From NCBI GenBank assembly GCA_002205965.3, contig NADL03000598.1, forward strand, positions 1-64,000: 64,000 nucleotides of DNA, in the 5' to 3' direction. The notes beneath the pieces are model-generated. The model had not been told where the DNA came from. It searched no databases and saw nothing but the letters and a program-made list of their open reading frames with translations. This DNA is from Kappaphycus alvarezii. Lineage: Eukaryota; Rhodophyta; Florideophyceae; Gigartinales; Solieriaceae. Position 1 is the stretch's first letter. The number at the start of each line of letters is the position of its first letter. The position numbers and the translations under genes were made by a program. Below are positions 43,006 to 56,110 of this stretch, piece by piece.

Positions 43006-46000
43006 CAATTCCAGTGATAACGAAAGAGCATAAAAGAAAAGTGCAAGTGGACCAAAGAAAATGTCATCTGGAGCGTGTTTGGTTGGAAGAATATTTTTTG
43101 TCCGACTCGAGTAGGTAAATTAAGACACTTATGACTTTTTTGCATATTTTGGTACGATTAAAGAATGTAATATCAATGTTTATCTCACCAGCAAGGAGAA
43201 TCCATCATTTTGGCTGCTATTTTCATATTATGGTGTTTCTGATTTCGCTTTTACTTTATCATATTATTCTTTTCCTTACATTATAATATTATGGTGTTTC
43301 TGATATCGCTTCTACTTCCGATAAACAGGATTCTAAGTTTAATTGTATGGTTCTGAAGGAAGAACCATTACATTTAGATTAATAGCAAGGAAGGGACATC
43401 ATTTTCACGGTATGATAGAGACGGGAAACACATAATTAATTAAATAAAGACTTAGATGGAAGGGAATAATGTTTATGTACTGCCTTGGACTGAACATATA
43501 CTTATTTGAGCACTATTGAAAGCATGTAGTACATTTTAGTCCCTGGATGCATTAAACCCGAAAGAAATTTGTATCCGTGAAGGAACTAGAGGAGTGCACT
43601 ACTGGCAATTGGAATTTTATCAGATAGATTATTACTAAGAAATTCTTTAAATTTCTTCTACATGCGGAATAGAGGTGATTGCGAAGCAGGAAAATAATAT
43701 TCTTTATCTGTGTTCCATTATGTAAATAAAATAGTATTATTTTCGTCCTCTTATCTTGCGATAAAAGTGTCCTGTACTATTTCTTGAAGCACTGGTAAGT
43801 CAAGAAGAGTTCAGTTTTATTCAAAGTAACGTATAAAATGTACAGTTACTCTACTCCTTACTTTAACATGGTTTTATGAAAATTTGAAGTCTTGTCTTCT
43901 TTTTGCCGAGTTTATTGCATGCAAATTTGTACCCATCGACTGGAATTATAGGGTCCTTTGTATTGTCAAAACCCGTCCTCAGCTGAAGATTCGAGGGCTC
44001 TTAGACCTGAAAACTTGTGCATCCCTAGAGGGACGCGAAAATTCAACATAATCGAGCTTTATGGAAAAACTAAAGGAAAAAATATGGAGATTGCGGACAT
44101 AATTCTATCAAGGGCTCAATGCCACTGCTAATATCAGCTCAGTACGCGTTGCTCTAGATAAAAAACATCCCGAAGCCAATGTTTCCCAAATATTAAGTAG
44201 TTTTCAGTTTCCTTGCTGTCAATTACATGCTTTCCGATGGAGTTTTATCCTGTACCAGATAATCAGTAATCAAGTGAGGCTACACACACAGGGGATAATT
44301 GTTAAATTCCAGAAGCCCGATAGTCCGAAATTATCTGACAGTATGTATCTATTCCACTACGCGTAATAATTATAGAAAATCAACTAAAACGACTGCATGA
44401 ATTAACAAAACAAAATTGATCCTGCTAGTAGCTAGAAAATGAACCGTTGAACAATTAAATAAACGCTTTAATGGCTAAAAATAACAAAAAATTAAGGGGC
44501 ATCACAACAAGCGGCTAGAACTTCTTTTAAGTATGGGTTTTAATAATAGAAAAGTGACACTATACCAGCCAAAAAAGCGTTTATAAACTGAATATAAACT
44601 CCAAAAAAACATCAGACAATTTTTCGCTTCCTTTTCTTTCTCAGACAGAATAATCGTCTTTTCTGCGAAATTCATCGCGGAAAATAGTAAATTTCGATTT
44701 TCGCGCTGAACGAAAATGAGAAGGGGATACAATGGTGATTTTTACTTCCACAAACTTTGTTGACCTCGCTTTGGAACTAGGAAGATCTAAAAGTTTTTTT
44801 GGCCATTGGGTTGGGATGAAACAAATACAGCAGTCCACTCTAAACTATCTTGATCGATTACAGAAAAATCATGCTAGTCCCTTGCCAGAAACATTGCAGT
44901 AATCATTATGGGAGAGAAATTATCTACAAAGTGGAAATAAACTTGTTTTTTCTATTCAAAGAGGCCTTTTCAGTCCAAAAAGCACAAGAGACCAAAATAT
45001 AATAAAACTTTTTCTGCTTTTTATAATGAATGTAGGCTTACATTATGCTGTTTTTGTACTTATTTTACAAATGTTTCGTAACTCTTCCTGGAACTTAATG
45101 TGTCTAATGATTCTTTATTACTGAATGATAATTGTACACGTCAGTCGTATAGAAAAGGCGGGTATTATTTTATTGGTGTTGTGACACGAATGGTGAGGGA
45201 TTTGCAATTTTATTTATTTCACACACTTTAGCTCAAACTTATTCATTGCCAGAAGTTTATTAATCAAAATGTTTTGTGATAATATACCCGGATGCTCCAC
45301 TTCGTACAAATACAGTCACTGGGATAGATGAATTACTTTAGCACAAGCTCTATAATTTTCTAGAGAAATCATCATATCACCCCTCTCGTGACCTGGGATT
45401 GGGAATCAAGCCACCGGTTTACGATTCCCTCGATAATCCCTATAATAGGAACTCACTAACCCCCAAATGTTTTATATCCACATAATAAATCCAAGAAGAA
45501 AGGTGAAATCACTTCCTTTTGTTTCACGGGAGTAGAAATATGGTTATTACGCGCGTCTCTTTGAACTGGGTCGCACTTTTTTGGGTACTCGTTGGTGGGG
45601 AAAGTCGATACCAGAGACATCTTAGAACATGATTTGTATGGACGAGAAGCAAAGTAAATCCTGAGCAACTAATACTAAAATCCAACAAAGCATAAAAAGT
45701 GTCTTGCAAGATATTTGCGGGGACAGTTTTTGTTGCCTACCACACTGTAGAGCAGTGTGATATCCGTAATTTGTGACTTCGAGACTTGCGGATTACTTTA
45801 ATTGGTTCTAAATATGCACATTTGTGGCCCTACATGATGCTCTCTGTTGCTGTTGGGTCCTAGTTTTGGCCAAATAAGACTTGCAGTATTGGTCACACAA
45901 CAGCCTGAACAAAGAGAAGAATAGTTAAAATACAAAATAAGATGTTAAGTTTAAAATTCAACGCTTCTAAAAACATTTCATTTCCCATATTCCTTGATCA

Positions 46001-47785
46001 TTACGTATTTTGCGCGATCACGCTCTTTGTGCACATTACTTCTCCAGGATCAAATGGAATCCACTGTTTTATCGTTAATTTCATTTCTGGTCGACATATT
46101 CCTACAAAATCCTCAGTTATTTGTCTCATCCAAGTGGATCAAACCCTTATTTCATATCTTATATACAGTTACAGTCCTCAGTGCGTCTCTCAAATAGAAC
46201 AATTACAGGTTTGGGCTGCGGAGAAGCTCTAATTTCCACAAAACAGTCAATTCAAAGCCTACTTTAGTTAGCAAACATATCTAAAGAGCAAAGGGCAGAA
46301 CTGAACAATTTCAACCCTGGAGGTAACTATGAATGTGATGGAAGAAAGTGCTTGTACTTTCTTTAATTTAAAAAAATTATAGAAAGCTTGGGCGAATTCT
46401 ATTTTTAAACATGGAAAACTTAACATTTTCCGGAACAATGATACCTCCCTGGATCCTCATACAAAAATTAACATATGAACGAACTGAAAATGTGAAGTTA
46501 TTATGATGTTTGAAACTATAGAAATGGAAGAAACTGGTTCTGAACTGCAAAAGAGGTTCTTGCAAAAAGCCATTCATTCAAGAAATTCATGAATTAATTC
46601 GTGCAATTGGGTTTTAAGTTTATTTTTGAGTCGAGAATGGTCGCTTTCTGGGCGCAGACTTGCACTAAAAAACGTAAAGAAGAGAGTATGAAGTATGAAA
46701 AGTACCATTTTTTTTACTTAACGGATACTACTTTGCCGCGAGCGCAACGTCCTATTGATATCATTCATGGAGGTGAGAAATATTACATTGGGAAGAGTAA
46801 ATTTTAACATTAAAAGGCCGATGTATTAGCTCTAGATTTTTAACTATTATTACTTTGATCAATGTCCAACATCATTATAGGATCTATAAATATTCCGTAA
46901 AATACAACATTTTCATTCTATTGAGCTACAAAAAACTGGGAAGGAGATATAGGAACAGGATTATGATAGAACCATCGGTGAGTGATCCCTTTAAAGGGAC
47001 TATTCAATGGATAAGGGACATCATGGTAAGTAAGGGAATTTCTAGGCTATTAAAATCAGGTATAATTCGTAGAAAGGTCAATTTTGAGAACATAGTAGAT
47101 CTCTATTGCAAATATTCAATCAACCTATGATAAATTTGCTTCCAATAATTAGCGGGCTGTGGATTTTGACTTGGGCAAATGAAAATTTCGAAAATGAAGT
47201 GTTATTAATACTTTCGACTAAGCGTGGCTCTAAAACTTTTACATGTACAGTGGAAACCGTTACTGCTTCTAGAGCATGAGGAATCATATTCCTGAGATTT
47301 GTAGTGCTAAATCACATGAGGGCAAGAAAAATTCCAAAAAGGTACGGACAAGGGCGGAAGGCGGGTGAGCACATAATACTTCACGCAAATCAGATCCCTT
47401 ATACGAAAAATGATGAAGGTTATTGATTGTATTTGCGATTCAAAACTTTTTCAAAAAGGTACTTAAATACCACTGGTTGGCTCATTTCTGCTATAAATTC
47501 ATGTATGTTAAAATAATTAATACGGAATATGTGGGTAATCTTCAAATCAAAAATACCGAAATGGCTCAAAAATAATATTAGATTTTCTTAAAATATTTAA
47601 AAGCTCTTATGAGCAATATATTTCATCCATCAAATCCAAACATACTTAAGGAGATAATCTAATAGTTAAATTAAATTAAATATCTATGGTCTCTTTGGAT
47701 GTTTTGAAAAAGGTCGGACGACTTGATGAGGACCAAAAACCATAAATGCAGAAAAATTTAAAACTAGATTGAAGAGAACTTGCTC
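43006..47785. other. AT-rich, gene-poor stretch
   Basis: I see no coding sequence with a known motif. The longest frames (for example 46855-47130, plus, 91 codons, basic and ending KYSINL) are at the length expected by chance in AT-rich DNA. A short duplication lies at 43225-43317. Confidence 0.4.
43225..43317 (+). repeat. Short direct duplication, 61-bp period
   Basis: 43225-43256 and 43286-43317 share 30 of 32 bases (ATATTATGGTGTTTCTGAT...CGCTT). It looks like a local tandem duplication whose second unit is incomplete. Confidence 0.7.
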
Positions 47786-48560
47786 TTCTTCAAAATAACT
47801 TTCAATCTATCTATACTCTTTGTAGTACGATTTTGTACGGTTGGTGCGCTGGCAGTGGGTCGATCATTTTACCGCTGTAGTCTGCCTACTTTAATAGAGT
47901 GGTTTGACCACTTGTACGCGTGGAGTGGCCACTATAAGTGGTTGTTGAGTGGACTGTTTCCAGAGACCACCTGGTGCTGCACCCCAGCCTATTTTTGGAT
48001 ACGGGTTTGGGCACAACTAATCAGAGACCAGTGCAGGCTAGCACTTATAGTTTTATCCCTTTATTAGTTTTTCCGTTACTAGTCTAGGAGCAGGTTTACT
48101 ACTTAGTCTACCCTACCTAGCTAACCCTCCGACTCGTAGACTAGGCAACCTCCGACCTGGAATGAATTTTCCCTACATTCCTTCCCTCGTCCCTACGCTC
48201 GAGGCTGGGCTCATTGTAGCAGATATCTGCCTTGTCGCGTTGTTCAACCCCTTTCAACCGAAGGATTACTGCCTGCGCACGCAAACCGTTTGACTTTAAC
48301 GTTTCTACTCGTAGGTCTCTATCAACTTACCTCCCTTTATTTCCCCTACACAACTATTCGTTGGTTTCCACTGCGCTCCGAGAAAGCGGTCCCGAACGCC
48401 GAATGGCAACCCGAAGCAGGACAACTGCGTAAGCGGATATACGCGCTACGGTATTGTACCACGCCCTTCAGTATTTTCAATTGTACCACATTTTCCCCAC
48501 AGCCACGTCCTCATTGCTGCTGTCCCACATCCGTACCTCCTCCATAACCTATTCCTTAAC
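47786..48560. other. GC-richer island in AT-rich DNA, no gene recognised
   Basis: This stretch of about 770 bp is clearly richer in G+C than both flanks. The plus strand has open frames at 47780-48067 and 48232-48547 without known motifs. It ends near a run of CCACAGCCACGTCC. It may be a fragment of another, younger element. I found no match to other parts of the window. Confidence 0.4.
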
Positions 48561-48828
48561 CTAAAAGTCTGGATATAACTTGTTTTACTGTAATGTTCGC
48601 TTTTTTGCTTCCGCATTATAGATTGACCAGATTGACTTAATATTGTTGTCACCCCAAGGAATTTAATTGCTCTAATACTTGAAATTAAAAGAAGTTTGAG
48701 CACGGGAATTGACATCAAACTCATCCTCTCAGCGCAGAGGTTAGCCGAATAATGCTAACTTTACTGAATGAAAACATAAATGAGGTCTGTTGAATGACTT
48801 GGAGGTGGAGCTAGGAAAGTATAGGAAA

Positions 48829-49080
48829 TCTAATAAAGAGAATCAGTGAAACAGTTCGCATCCATTAGCACAAGTATCCAATCTGAATTTATCTGTCCGC
48901 CTTCTCTTTCGAATGTTTTTGCATTCCATCTGAATTTTCTATCCTCTTCGGACGGTCCCGCGGCTCTAGTCGTGGAATATATAAGCAAGGGCGTAGTCTT
49001 CCTTTCGTAAGGAAGGGTACTGATCTTCAGGGCAATGAAGTCATTGATTGATTGTACGAAACCTACCCGTCATTGTTTTA
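48829..49080 (+). repeat. 5' LTR of element E
   Basis: It shares GTTCGCATCC, ATCTGA(A/G)TTTATC and CTTTCTC(T)TTTCGAAT blocks with the 3' copy. A TATATAAG promoter word lies near 48979. Edges are uncertain because of divergence. Confidence 0.7.
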
Positions 49081-49081
49081 C

Positions 49082-49098
49082 TGGTAGCATTGCCATGG
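49082..49098 (+). promoter_or_regulatory. Primer-binding site of element E
   Basis: TGGTAGCATTGCCATGG follows the 5' LTR. Its first eight bases match the complement of an initiator-Met tRNA 3' end of the CUGCUACCA type. The remainder is decayed or from another tRNA. Confidence 0.45.
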
Positions 49099-49479
49099 AA
49101 CCTAGTGGAATTTCATTAGTATCAACCAGTCTGAAGCCGAACCGTCCACAGGCCTTCGAAGAAGGAAGAAACTACCTCACGGTTAGCACTTGACATTACA
49201 AACCCGAGCAGTATTTTCTGATATCTGAAATCTTCAGGCCAGACCTTCAATTTTCAGAGGCGAAATAGGTGATATTCGCATCACAATTTCTAATTGAAAC
49301 TGCTACAATTTTTTGATGTACTCTCGTTCAGACTTAAATTGTGCCGAAGGCGTGTATTTCATTCAAGTATGCGTTACGGAGGGCGTTAACCCCTTGAGGC
49401 CACATTCGTAGGGCCCGGGATAAATTTTGTAAACTCCGACAGACCCAATAAGTATTTAATTACCTGGTGGCGGTCAGAA

Positions 49480-50300
49480 ACACCATCTTGACGATTCCAG
49501 ACATGACCGCCGGAGAAAAGTTCGACAAATTTTTTGACGGCTTCAAAAAGGAAATTCCGGTGAAATTCATGAAAAATAAAGTATCGAAATTTGAAGCTGT
49601 GGCTCAAATTAGGATTGACAGTGCTTTTTAGGGTGGTATTTACAGACGCACAAATATAAAGAAGCCATGAAACTCATCATTAGGGCCTGTGCCAATGGAA
49701 ATCTGAAACCTAGAGCAAAAAAGGTATCATAGCAATCGAGAAGGAGATATAGATAATTAAGTCAGAGCAAAGGCCTGTTTCAAGTGCGGTGAGATCCGTT
49801 GTAGACCGTAGAATTGTAACCAAAGGATAGCCAACGTACAAGTCTCAACACATACAGTCGCAAACGCAGATGCATGCACGGATACCGCGAAATTGAGATT
49901 CGCCGAGCCCGCCCGAGTCAGATTGTTCAAGACCGCAATAAACTCATGTTCAGATTCGGAAAAAGAATATTTTCTTCGAAAATAGGCACTTCAGAAGAGC
50001 TTTACAGCGAAGCTCGAACCAAAGCCATAATTCAAAACCAACTAAGGAGCGAAGAACTGGTCGATATTATAAATATACGTGTATGAAGGCTTCTGTTTTC
50101 GAATGGCATGTTCTGTGGGCAACAAGTTACAGTTTCTAGGGACGATAGCTCAAACACTTATTTCCTGTCATACGATTTCGTCAACCACTTACAGTATCAG
50201 GTTGATTTAAGTGAAGCTAACATTGAAATATGTCACTGCCAGATAAGCAGCCCGGAGATCGCAGGATTCATGGTTTCGAACGATACAATTTAAATAAAAA
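49480..50300 (+). pseudogene. Gag and protease area of element E
   Basis: A knuckle remnant, ACFKCGEIRC, lies near 49774-49803 after a basic stretch. A frame at 49874-50086 follows with EEVY-like acidic and basic alternation and no firm motif; the protease active site is not clearly visible. This area is much decayed. Confidence 0.45.
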
Positions 50301-50679
50301 AACAAACATATGCATCCTATTGGGAAGTGGGTCGTACCCGATATGGCGTATTTCTCGGAATGCCTTTACACATAGAAAATAATACAGCAATTGACCGCTC
50401 CACCGAGCAAATGACAGTATGCGGGGTACCGCTTCCCATTTTCACATCGAAAACGCGCCATTGGTCAAGGTTGAGACATTCAGAGTGAAAGCGTTTCGAT
50501 CGTTATTGAAAAGATGGAATCGAAGGAATACTGCTCTTTCTACAATGTAACGACAAAGTCTACGCAAATATCTAATCTCCAACTTAAACTTTCGAGAAAA
50601 GAAACATCTAGTTAAAGGATTATTGATCTCCTTAGTAAATACAAGCAAGTACTCAGAAATGATTTCCCCCAGGTACTTC

Positions 50680-51960
50680 CTCCTTTGCGCTCAGTCGACC
50701 ATGCAATTGAAACAGACGCGAATTCCAAGCCTCTAGAACGCCCCCAATTTCAATTCTCTCCTGCTAAACTAGTGGTAACAAAAGAATGCGTCGAATTTCT
50801 CTCGCGAAGCAATAAAATTCCCCCTAATCTTTCACCTTATGGTTCCTCGTTATTTTTCGTCGAATGGAAAGGAAAAAGCCGGGTCGTTTTCGATTACCGC
50901 GCGCTGAACCGCATTACAAAATGAAATAATGCGCCCATATCTCGCAAAGACGAAGAGTTTGGCCGTATAGGTAAATGTACGTTGTTTTCGAAGATGGAAA
51001 TCAAAACTGGATTCTAACGAATCCGTATTCGCCCCAAGACATCAAGATAGACTTCAACAGAGAGTGTGCCCATTTTGAGTTTTTGTCATGAAAATGGGGC
51101 TATGAAATGCTCCCGCTACATTTCAAGTCCTTATGAACTCTATTTACTATGACTTCATTGGCGTCTCTTTAGTAGTATATATAGACGCTCTTCTTATCTT
51201 TATTATTAAGACTGTTAAATATTACATTTAACAACCAGACATTATATTATGACGTCTTGCAGTGAAAGAACTGTACGTTAGGGAAGAGAAATGCGATTTT
51301 TTGCGTTCCTAAATGGGCTTAGTTTTGGGCAGGAAGGGATTCTTGTAGGAAAAAAACGCGTATACATAATACGAGATTGGCCGAAGCCTCGAAATTTGAA
51401 GGAGCTTCGCAGCGTTGTTGGCCTCTTGCATTTTATTTGGTGCTTTATCTAGGGATTTTCTCAGCGCACCACGCCGTTGACGAGTATAACCTGGAACGGG
51501 AGCTGGAACGGAAAAGGGAACATCGATTGTGATGTTTCTTTTGAAGCCTTGAAAGACGTCCTCACGTTTGCCCCCATTCTAATGAGCTCTGACTGGAGAA
51601 GCCCCTTTGGTGCCACGTCCACGCACTATAATTCGCAATGGATGGCATTCTGGCGAAGCGGGACTCTGAATGTCGGGAGAGAGTCATTGCGTACTTTTCA
51701 AAACGTTCAAGCTCCGCAGAGGAGAACTGAACAGTAAACGACCGCGAATTACTTGTTCTTGTGTATTTTTTGAAGCGATTTCGCTGCTTTCTGGAAAGGA
51801 TTTACTTCGAAGTATTTACTGACAATCAGTTTTTAAGGCACTTCTTCGCGAAACCTCATGTGAGCCGTCGTGAGGCACTTAGGCTAAACTTATTCGCATT
51901 GTTCGGCATCTCAGACATTACAATTAGTTCTGACAAGGTTCATGTCTTGGGAGATACCCA
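50680..51960 (+). pseudogene. Reverse transcriptase and RNase H regions of element E
   Basis: RT landmarks are PYGSSLFFVEWKGKSRVVFD and YRALNRIT (about 50835-50920), the chromovirus form of P-SSP--FV-KK-G--R-V-DYR-LN. IRDWPKPRNLKELRSVVGLL follows (about 51373-51430). RNase H traces include TFQNVQAPQRRTEQ, a VNDRELLVLVYFLKRFRCFL segment and FEVFTDNQFLRHFFA (about 51800-51855). Confidence 0.75.
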
Positions 51961-52099
51961 TTCTTGTGCGTCTCATGCGCCTGAGATGCCCCACGTATCA
52001 AATCTACCGACCCCAAAAGTTTACCTGTTAAATGGATTTCAAAATAATTATGAACAGAATACCGTTTTCGGACCCATCGCAAATGGGCTCCGTGGTGAA

Positions 52100-53050
52100 T
52101 TACCAAGTGACTTTTTGCAAGAACATCGTTTCATGCGCTTGCTATCGCTATTTGAACTTTACGAAGGGATAATTTATCACGTTCAGAAGCCCTGTGTCCC
52201 ACGCAAGAATGTACGTGACATGCTTTATCTTGCACATGACTGTCGTGTTACTGGCCAACTTTCTTACAGCAAAACCTTAGAACGGCTCGAAAATTTTCAC
52301 TGGAAGCATAAATCTAGTTATGTAAAGTACTACTGTGCAGGATGTCGAAAATGTCAAGGTAGCAATGATAGTCGATTGAAGTCATATGGCACCCTGGAAC
52401 CGCTTGAGAATCCATCACGCTGTTGCGAATCCATCGCATCCGATCCTATCATGCATATACCACTGAGCTCGGACGGTCATGACGCAATCATTACTTTTGT
52501 AGACATTTTCTCCAAGCAAGTTCATATCACTGCCGCTAAAACGACATATATCGCAATTGACACAGCCGTTGCTCTCTACAATAACGTTATCCACTACCAT
52601 AGTGTTCCAGACACCATCGCTTCCGACCAAAATCCTGAGTTCACTGCCAAACTTTGGGTCCATCTCATGAAAATTTGGGTTGTGCAACTACGTATGTTAA
52701 CTATTCTTCATCCTCGTATCAAAGGATCCTCAGAGATCATGAATCGTATGCTTGAAAACTGTATTCGCTGTTTTTGTAATATCAATAAAAATAACTGGGA
52801 TGAGTTGCTCGTTTCGGTAGAGATTTCATATAATTCCTGTAAGGTGGATCAGCTTCAATCCACTTCTTTCAAGCTGTACCTCGGATGGCACACGAAATGT
52901 CCCCTTGACTGTCCGTTGGCTACTGCGCCTACGGTAAAGAGCGTAAATGGGTTCAGGCGACGACTCAAGAACTCATGCGATGATGCGCAATTTTTGGACA
53001 AAGACCTGACAAGCCGCTTACAACGATCAACGGTATACACCTCCATCCTA
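52100..53050 (+). pseudogene. Integrase region of element E
   Basis: A long open stretch carries an HHCC-type zinc domain (AHDCRVTGQLSYSKTLERL ... YCAGCRKCQG). The core follows: ASDPIMHIPLSSDGHDAIIT, FVDIFSKQVHITAAK, DTIASDQNPEFTAKLWVHLM and LTILHPRIKGSSEIMNRMLE (catalytic Asp and Glu positions), then SVEISYNSCKVDQLQSTSF. It is the best-preserved part of the element. A GPY-like RYGPLHVLERIGE lies just after it (about 53140-53180). Confidence 0.85.
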
Positions 53051-53284
53051 TAACGTTGGCGATCTTGTGTGGCTAAGTCGAAAATGCTTTTCTGACGCCA
53101 TCACAGCGACATAGCCATCGAAGATGTTTTCCGTCCGTAGGTACGGCCCGTTACACGTGCTGGAGCGTATCGGGGAAATTCGATTCGTCTTGAACTTCAA
53201 TATAACGTTCGCGTTCAACCCGTTGTAAATGGGGAGCATTTATCACGCTATTTAACTCAGAATTCCACAATAAGTCATCCTATT

Positions 53285-53522
53285 GCGCTTCCACCAGCGC
53301 CAGTTCCCGACGTCGACGGACAACCTCTTTCTGAGGTTCAAGATATCCTTGCACACCGCCGCTGGGGCAAATGGTACCAGTTTCTCGCTCAGCTAAAAAA
53401 GAAGCGTCTACATGAAGCCACATGGCTTCCGACGACGGGTTTGTTCGATCCCGGCGGAACCAAAAACGAACCCTTCCTTCTGTACATTCTTGAGGACGGC
53501 CTACTACACCATTTAGATTGAC
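53285..53522 (+). pseudogene. Chromodomain at the C-terminus of element E
   Basis: PVPDVDGQPLSEVQDILAHR, then GKWYQFLAQLKKKRLHEATW and LP, matches the chromodomain pattern E-ILDHR----G--YLVKWKG----EATWEP. Chromovirus integrases use this domain to direct insertion to particular chromatin. It directly precedes the polypurine tract and the 3' LTR. Confidence 0.8.
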
Positions 53523-53540
53523 GTGAATGTTAGTTCTTTC

Positions 53541-53802
53541 CATGGGGGAGTACAATAAGGAAATGGTTCGCATCCGTTCGCCGAGCTATCTAATCTGAGT
53601 TTATCCGCCGCTTTCTCTTTCGAATTTTTCTGCATTGGGTCTGATTTTTTATCTTCCACGAACGGTGCCGAGAGTCCAGGCGTGGATTACATTACGTGTA
53701 GATTATAGATAACAAAGTTATATATACTGTATATTATATATAGGATACGGTATTTCTATCTGAAGGAAGAGAGCGAATCTTTATCTGATTTCATTAATTT
53801 TG
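53541..53802 (+). repeat. Polypurine tract and 3' LTR of element E
   Basis: CATGGGGGAG (53541-53550) precedes the LTR, which shares GGTTCGCATCC, ATCTGAGTTTATCC and TTTCTCTTTCGAAT with the 5' copy. It contains an AT-rich expansion near 53710-53745 that the 5' copy lacks. Confidence 0.7.
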
Positions 53803-53921
53803 GTCTTCTCTGCACCCTTTCATTTAAATTGTAAGAATAGGCGAGTCTTGCGGAAAAATTAAATATTTTATGCTAGGAGATCCGAAAAATTTTTTCATTT
53901 TGGTCATATTAAGTGATATTA

Positions 53922-54053
53922 CATGTGGCTATTTAGTCAGCACTGTACGTGGATAATTGCTGTAGGTCAATAAATCCATCTTTAATAGTCGATAGATAGT
54001 TCAGATGCTCGTTTCACCTTACAGTGAGAGATTGAGTAATGTAATTCAAATTA
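53922..54053 (+). repeat. AT-rich dispersed repeat, copy 1
   Basis: Shares CAGCACTG(T/A)ACGTGGATA and TTACAGTGA(G/C)AGAT blocks in register with 55376-55511. Identity is patchy but colinear over about 130 bp and probably continues weakly downstream. Confidence 0.55.
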
Positions 54054-55375
54054 CCTTGCTTAAATAACCTTTCTTCAAAGACCGAATTATTCACTTTATT
54101 TGGTGGAAAGTTCGGAAAGAGTGATCTTTTGCTCGGCGAAGCGAGCTAGAATTAGCGAAACATCTTCTTATGATTTGAAGAGAGGGTCAATAGTGTCTTC
54201 GAAAGTTTCAAGACAAATTCAAAAGGAAATGAAACTGTAGCCCTTCGGTAGTTTTGAGAGGAAGAAGAGAAACCAGTATACTTTTTTACTTGAAATGATG
54301 TGGGAAATAAACATTTATTCATAGAGGGATGAATTGCCGTACTATTTCAAACGGAAAGCAAGGAAATATTTAATAGATTCATTCTGAAGCCCTTCAACTT
54401 TGTATAAGTAGTCATCTTGAGCCTTGAAAATATGACGGAGATAACGGAAACGGCAATAAAGACAAAGGCAAATATTCACTCTCGACGAGCTTTAATGCTT
54501 CATAAAGCGTAGGAAGGTTTACTAAAAATCCGTCAAAATATTTCTGTAGTGCATTCTGGCGAAGTCCATGTCGGACAGTAAACGATCTTTCTGATAACAC
54601 GGTCGGAACGCACCGCGACCATACAGTACCGATACCCTAAAGTCCGAATCGATAAATATAACAGGCAATTGCGACTGAGAGACAGGAAACGACGAGGTTC
54701 TTAACACAATGTAATGCGTTATTTTCGTAAATGTCCACCTTCAGTTATTTTAGTACGATAGATTCGTGCGCACTTAAAGTAACCCAGAAATTCGCCTTAT
54801 TTTCGATGCAAACACGTAAAAGCTTTAGAAAAAGTTGTTGTTTAAGTTTCCCCGGAAATTCATTCTATTTTAAATGCTTCATTGTGATCAGACTCAAGGT
54901 GTTCTGTATTGATCAATAACCTGATGTTCATATGGCGTACTTCTTCCGATGAAAAAAAATCAGTCGAAACGATCTGTGCAACACTTTCGACGACAATTTG
55001 GTTTTCCAGTCTTACGCAGCGAAGAAATCGCTAGTTGACTCGGCGCCGGTGTTTGTGAAGCGAAGGTGATTCAATAATTTCGAAATGCGCAAAGCTTTTT
55101 TTGCATGTGTGCGCATAGTTGGAGTCAATCAATGCTGATTGAAACCGAAGAACGCAAAGTTTCTGAATTCGATAGTGGTATAGGTGATTACAATAAAGTA
55201 TACCAGAGAGTTATTGAAGGGTAAGGTGCTCAGTTACCCGAAAGCATTTTAATCATGATTTTATGACTAAAACTATACTTTAATCATACCAAATGCAGAG
55301 TGGAAACTGAGAAGCTGGCCTCTGGTGGTATTCGGAGATATCCACAGCGTAAACTTGAATCTCTACTTATCATTT

Positions 55376-55511
55376 CATGTGAATGTTTAACCAGCACTGA
55401 ACGTGGATACTTACAACAGATCTAGCAAGCCAGTGTGAATATTCTATGGATAAAGCAGCTAATTTTTTGGCGTTACAGTGACAGATCAAATAAGTTATTT
55501 CAAAATATATA
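55376..55511 (+). repeat. AT-rich dispersed repeat, copy 2
   Basis: Partner of the repeat at 53922-54053, same orientation, about 1.45 kb apart. Confidence 0.55.
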
Positions 55512-56110
55512 GATGCAATTGTTCATTAAGCTGATGGCGGCTTTGGATGGAGTGACAATTTAAATGGTGTTTTGATTACATTATCTCCTGCCTTCGCTCT
55601 GATTTTTTGAAGCCTTTGGAAATTTATTATCAAACATAATGCCGTGCTCCATGTGTAATGCCAATTTTCATGAGAATAAAGACGTTGATTTTGGGTTTCG
55701 GAAGGTGTAAGATGTGAACGTGATCAATAGCGCCGGACGTTGCGGTGATAGATTCTATTGAAAGCACTTACAGGTTGGGGAATTAACAAGCATTTTAGGA
55801 CTCATAAAATTTTTCGGCGGGAATTTTAGCGTAACAAGACCAATTTCTATGCTTCAATTTACTTTAATATTTCGCGTACGGTGTCATATCCTATAATGAT
55901 TTACTTCGATCAGTACAATTTAATAGAAAATTCGCATTGGAATAGCGCCATTGTACGAGCCACCATAATACCTGCAGATAATTCGCACCATTCAATACCT
56001 TCGAGGACGAATGAAAGTTCCCAAAACGGATGCTTGGGGAATTTTTTGTTACCTGTCCTAGTAAAAAAGTGCAACTTCATTAAATCCGATCATTTTTGCG
56101 GATAAAAGGT

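Larger units (their letters stand above)
48829..53802 (+). mobile_element. Old Ty3/gypsy chromovirus fossil (element E)
   Basis: LTRs of about 250 bp lie near 48829-49080 and 53551-53802. Between them on the plus strand are a gag remnant, reverse transcriptase, RNase H, integrase with a GPY-like motif, and a C-terminal chromodomain. This is the Ty3/gypsy order with the chromovirus signature. LTRs are strongly diverged and there are about twenty breaks or more, yet the integrase region stays open over about 430 codons. It lies in AT-rich DNA. Confidence 0.85.
53803..56110. other. AT-rich stretch with a dispersed repeat
   Basis: There are two copies of an old repeat (see the two repeat entries). 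No gene is recognised. Minus-strand frames at 54412-54707 give VNLPTLYEALKLVESEY without a nameable family. Confidence 0.4.
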
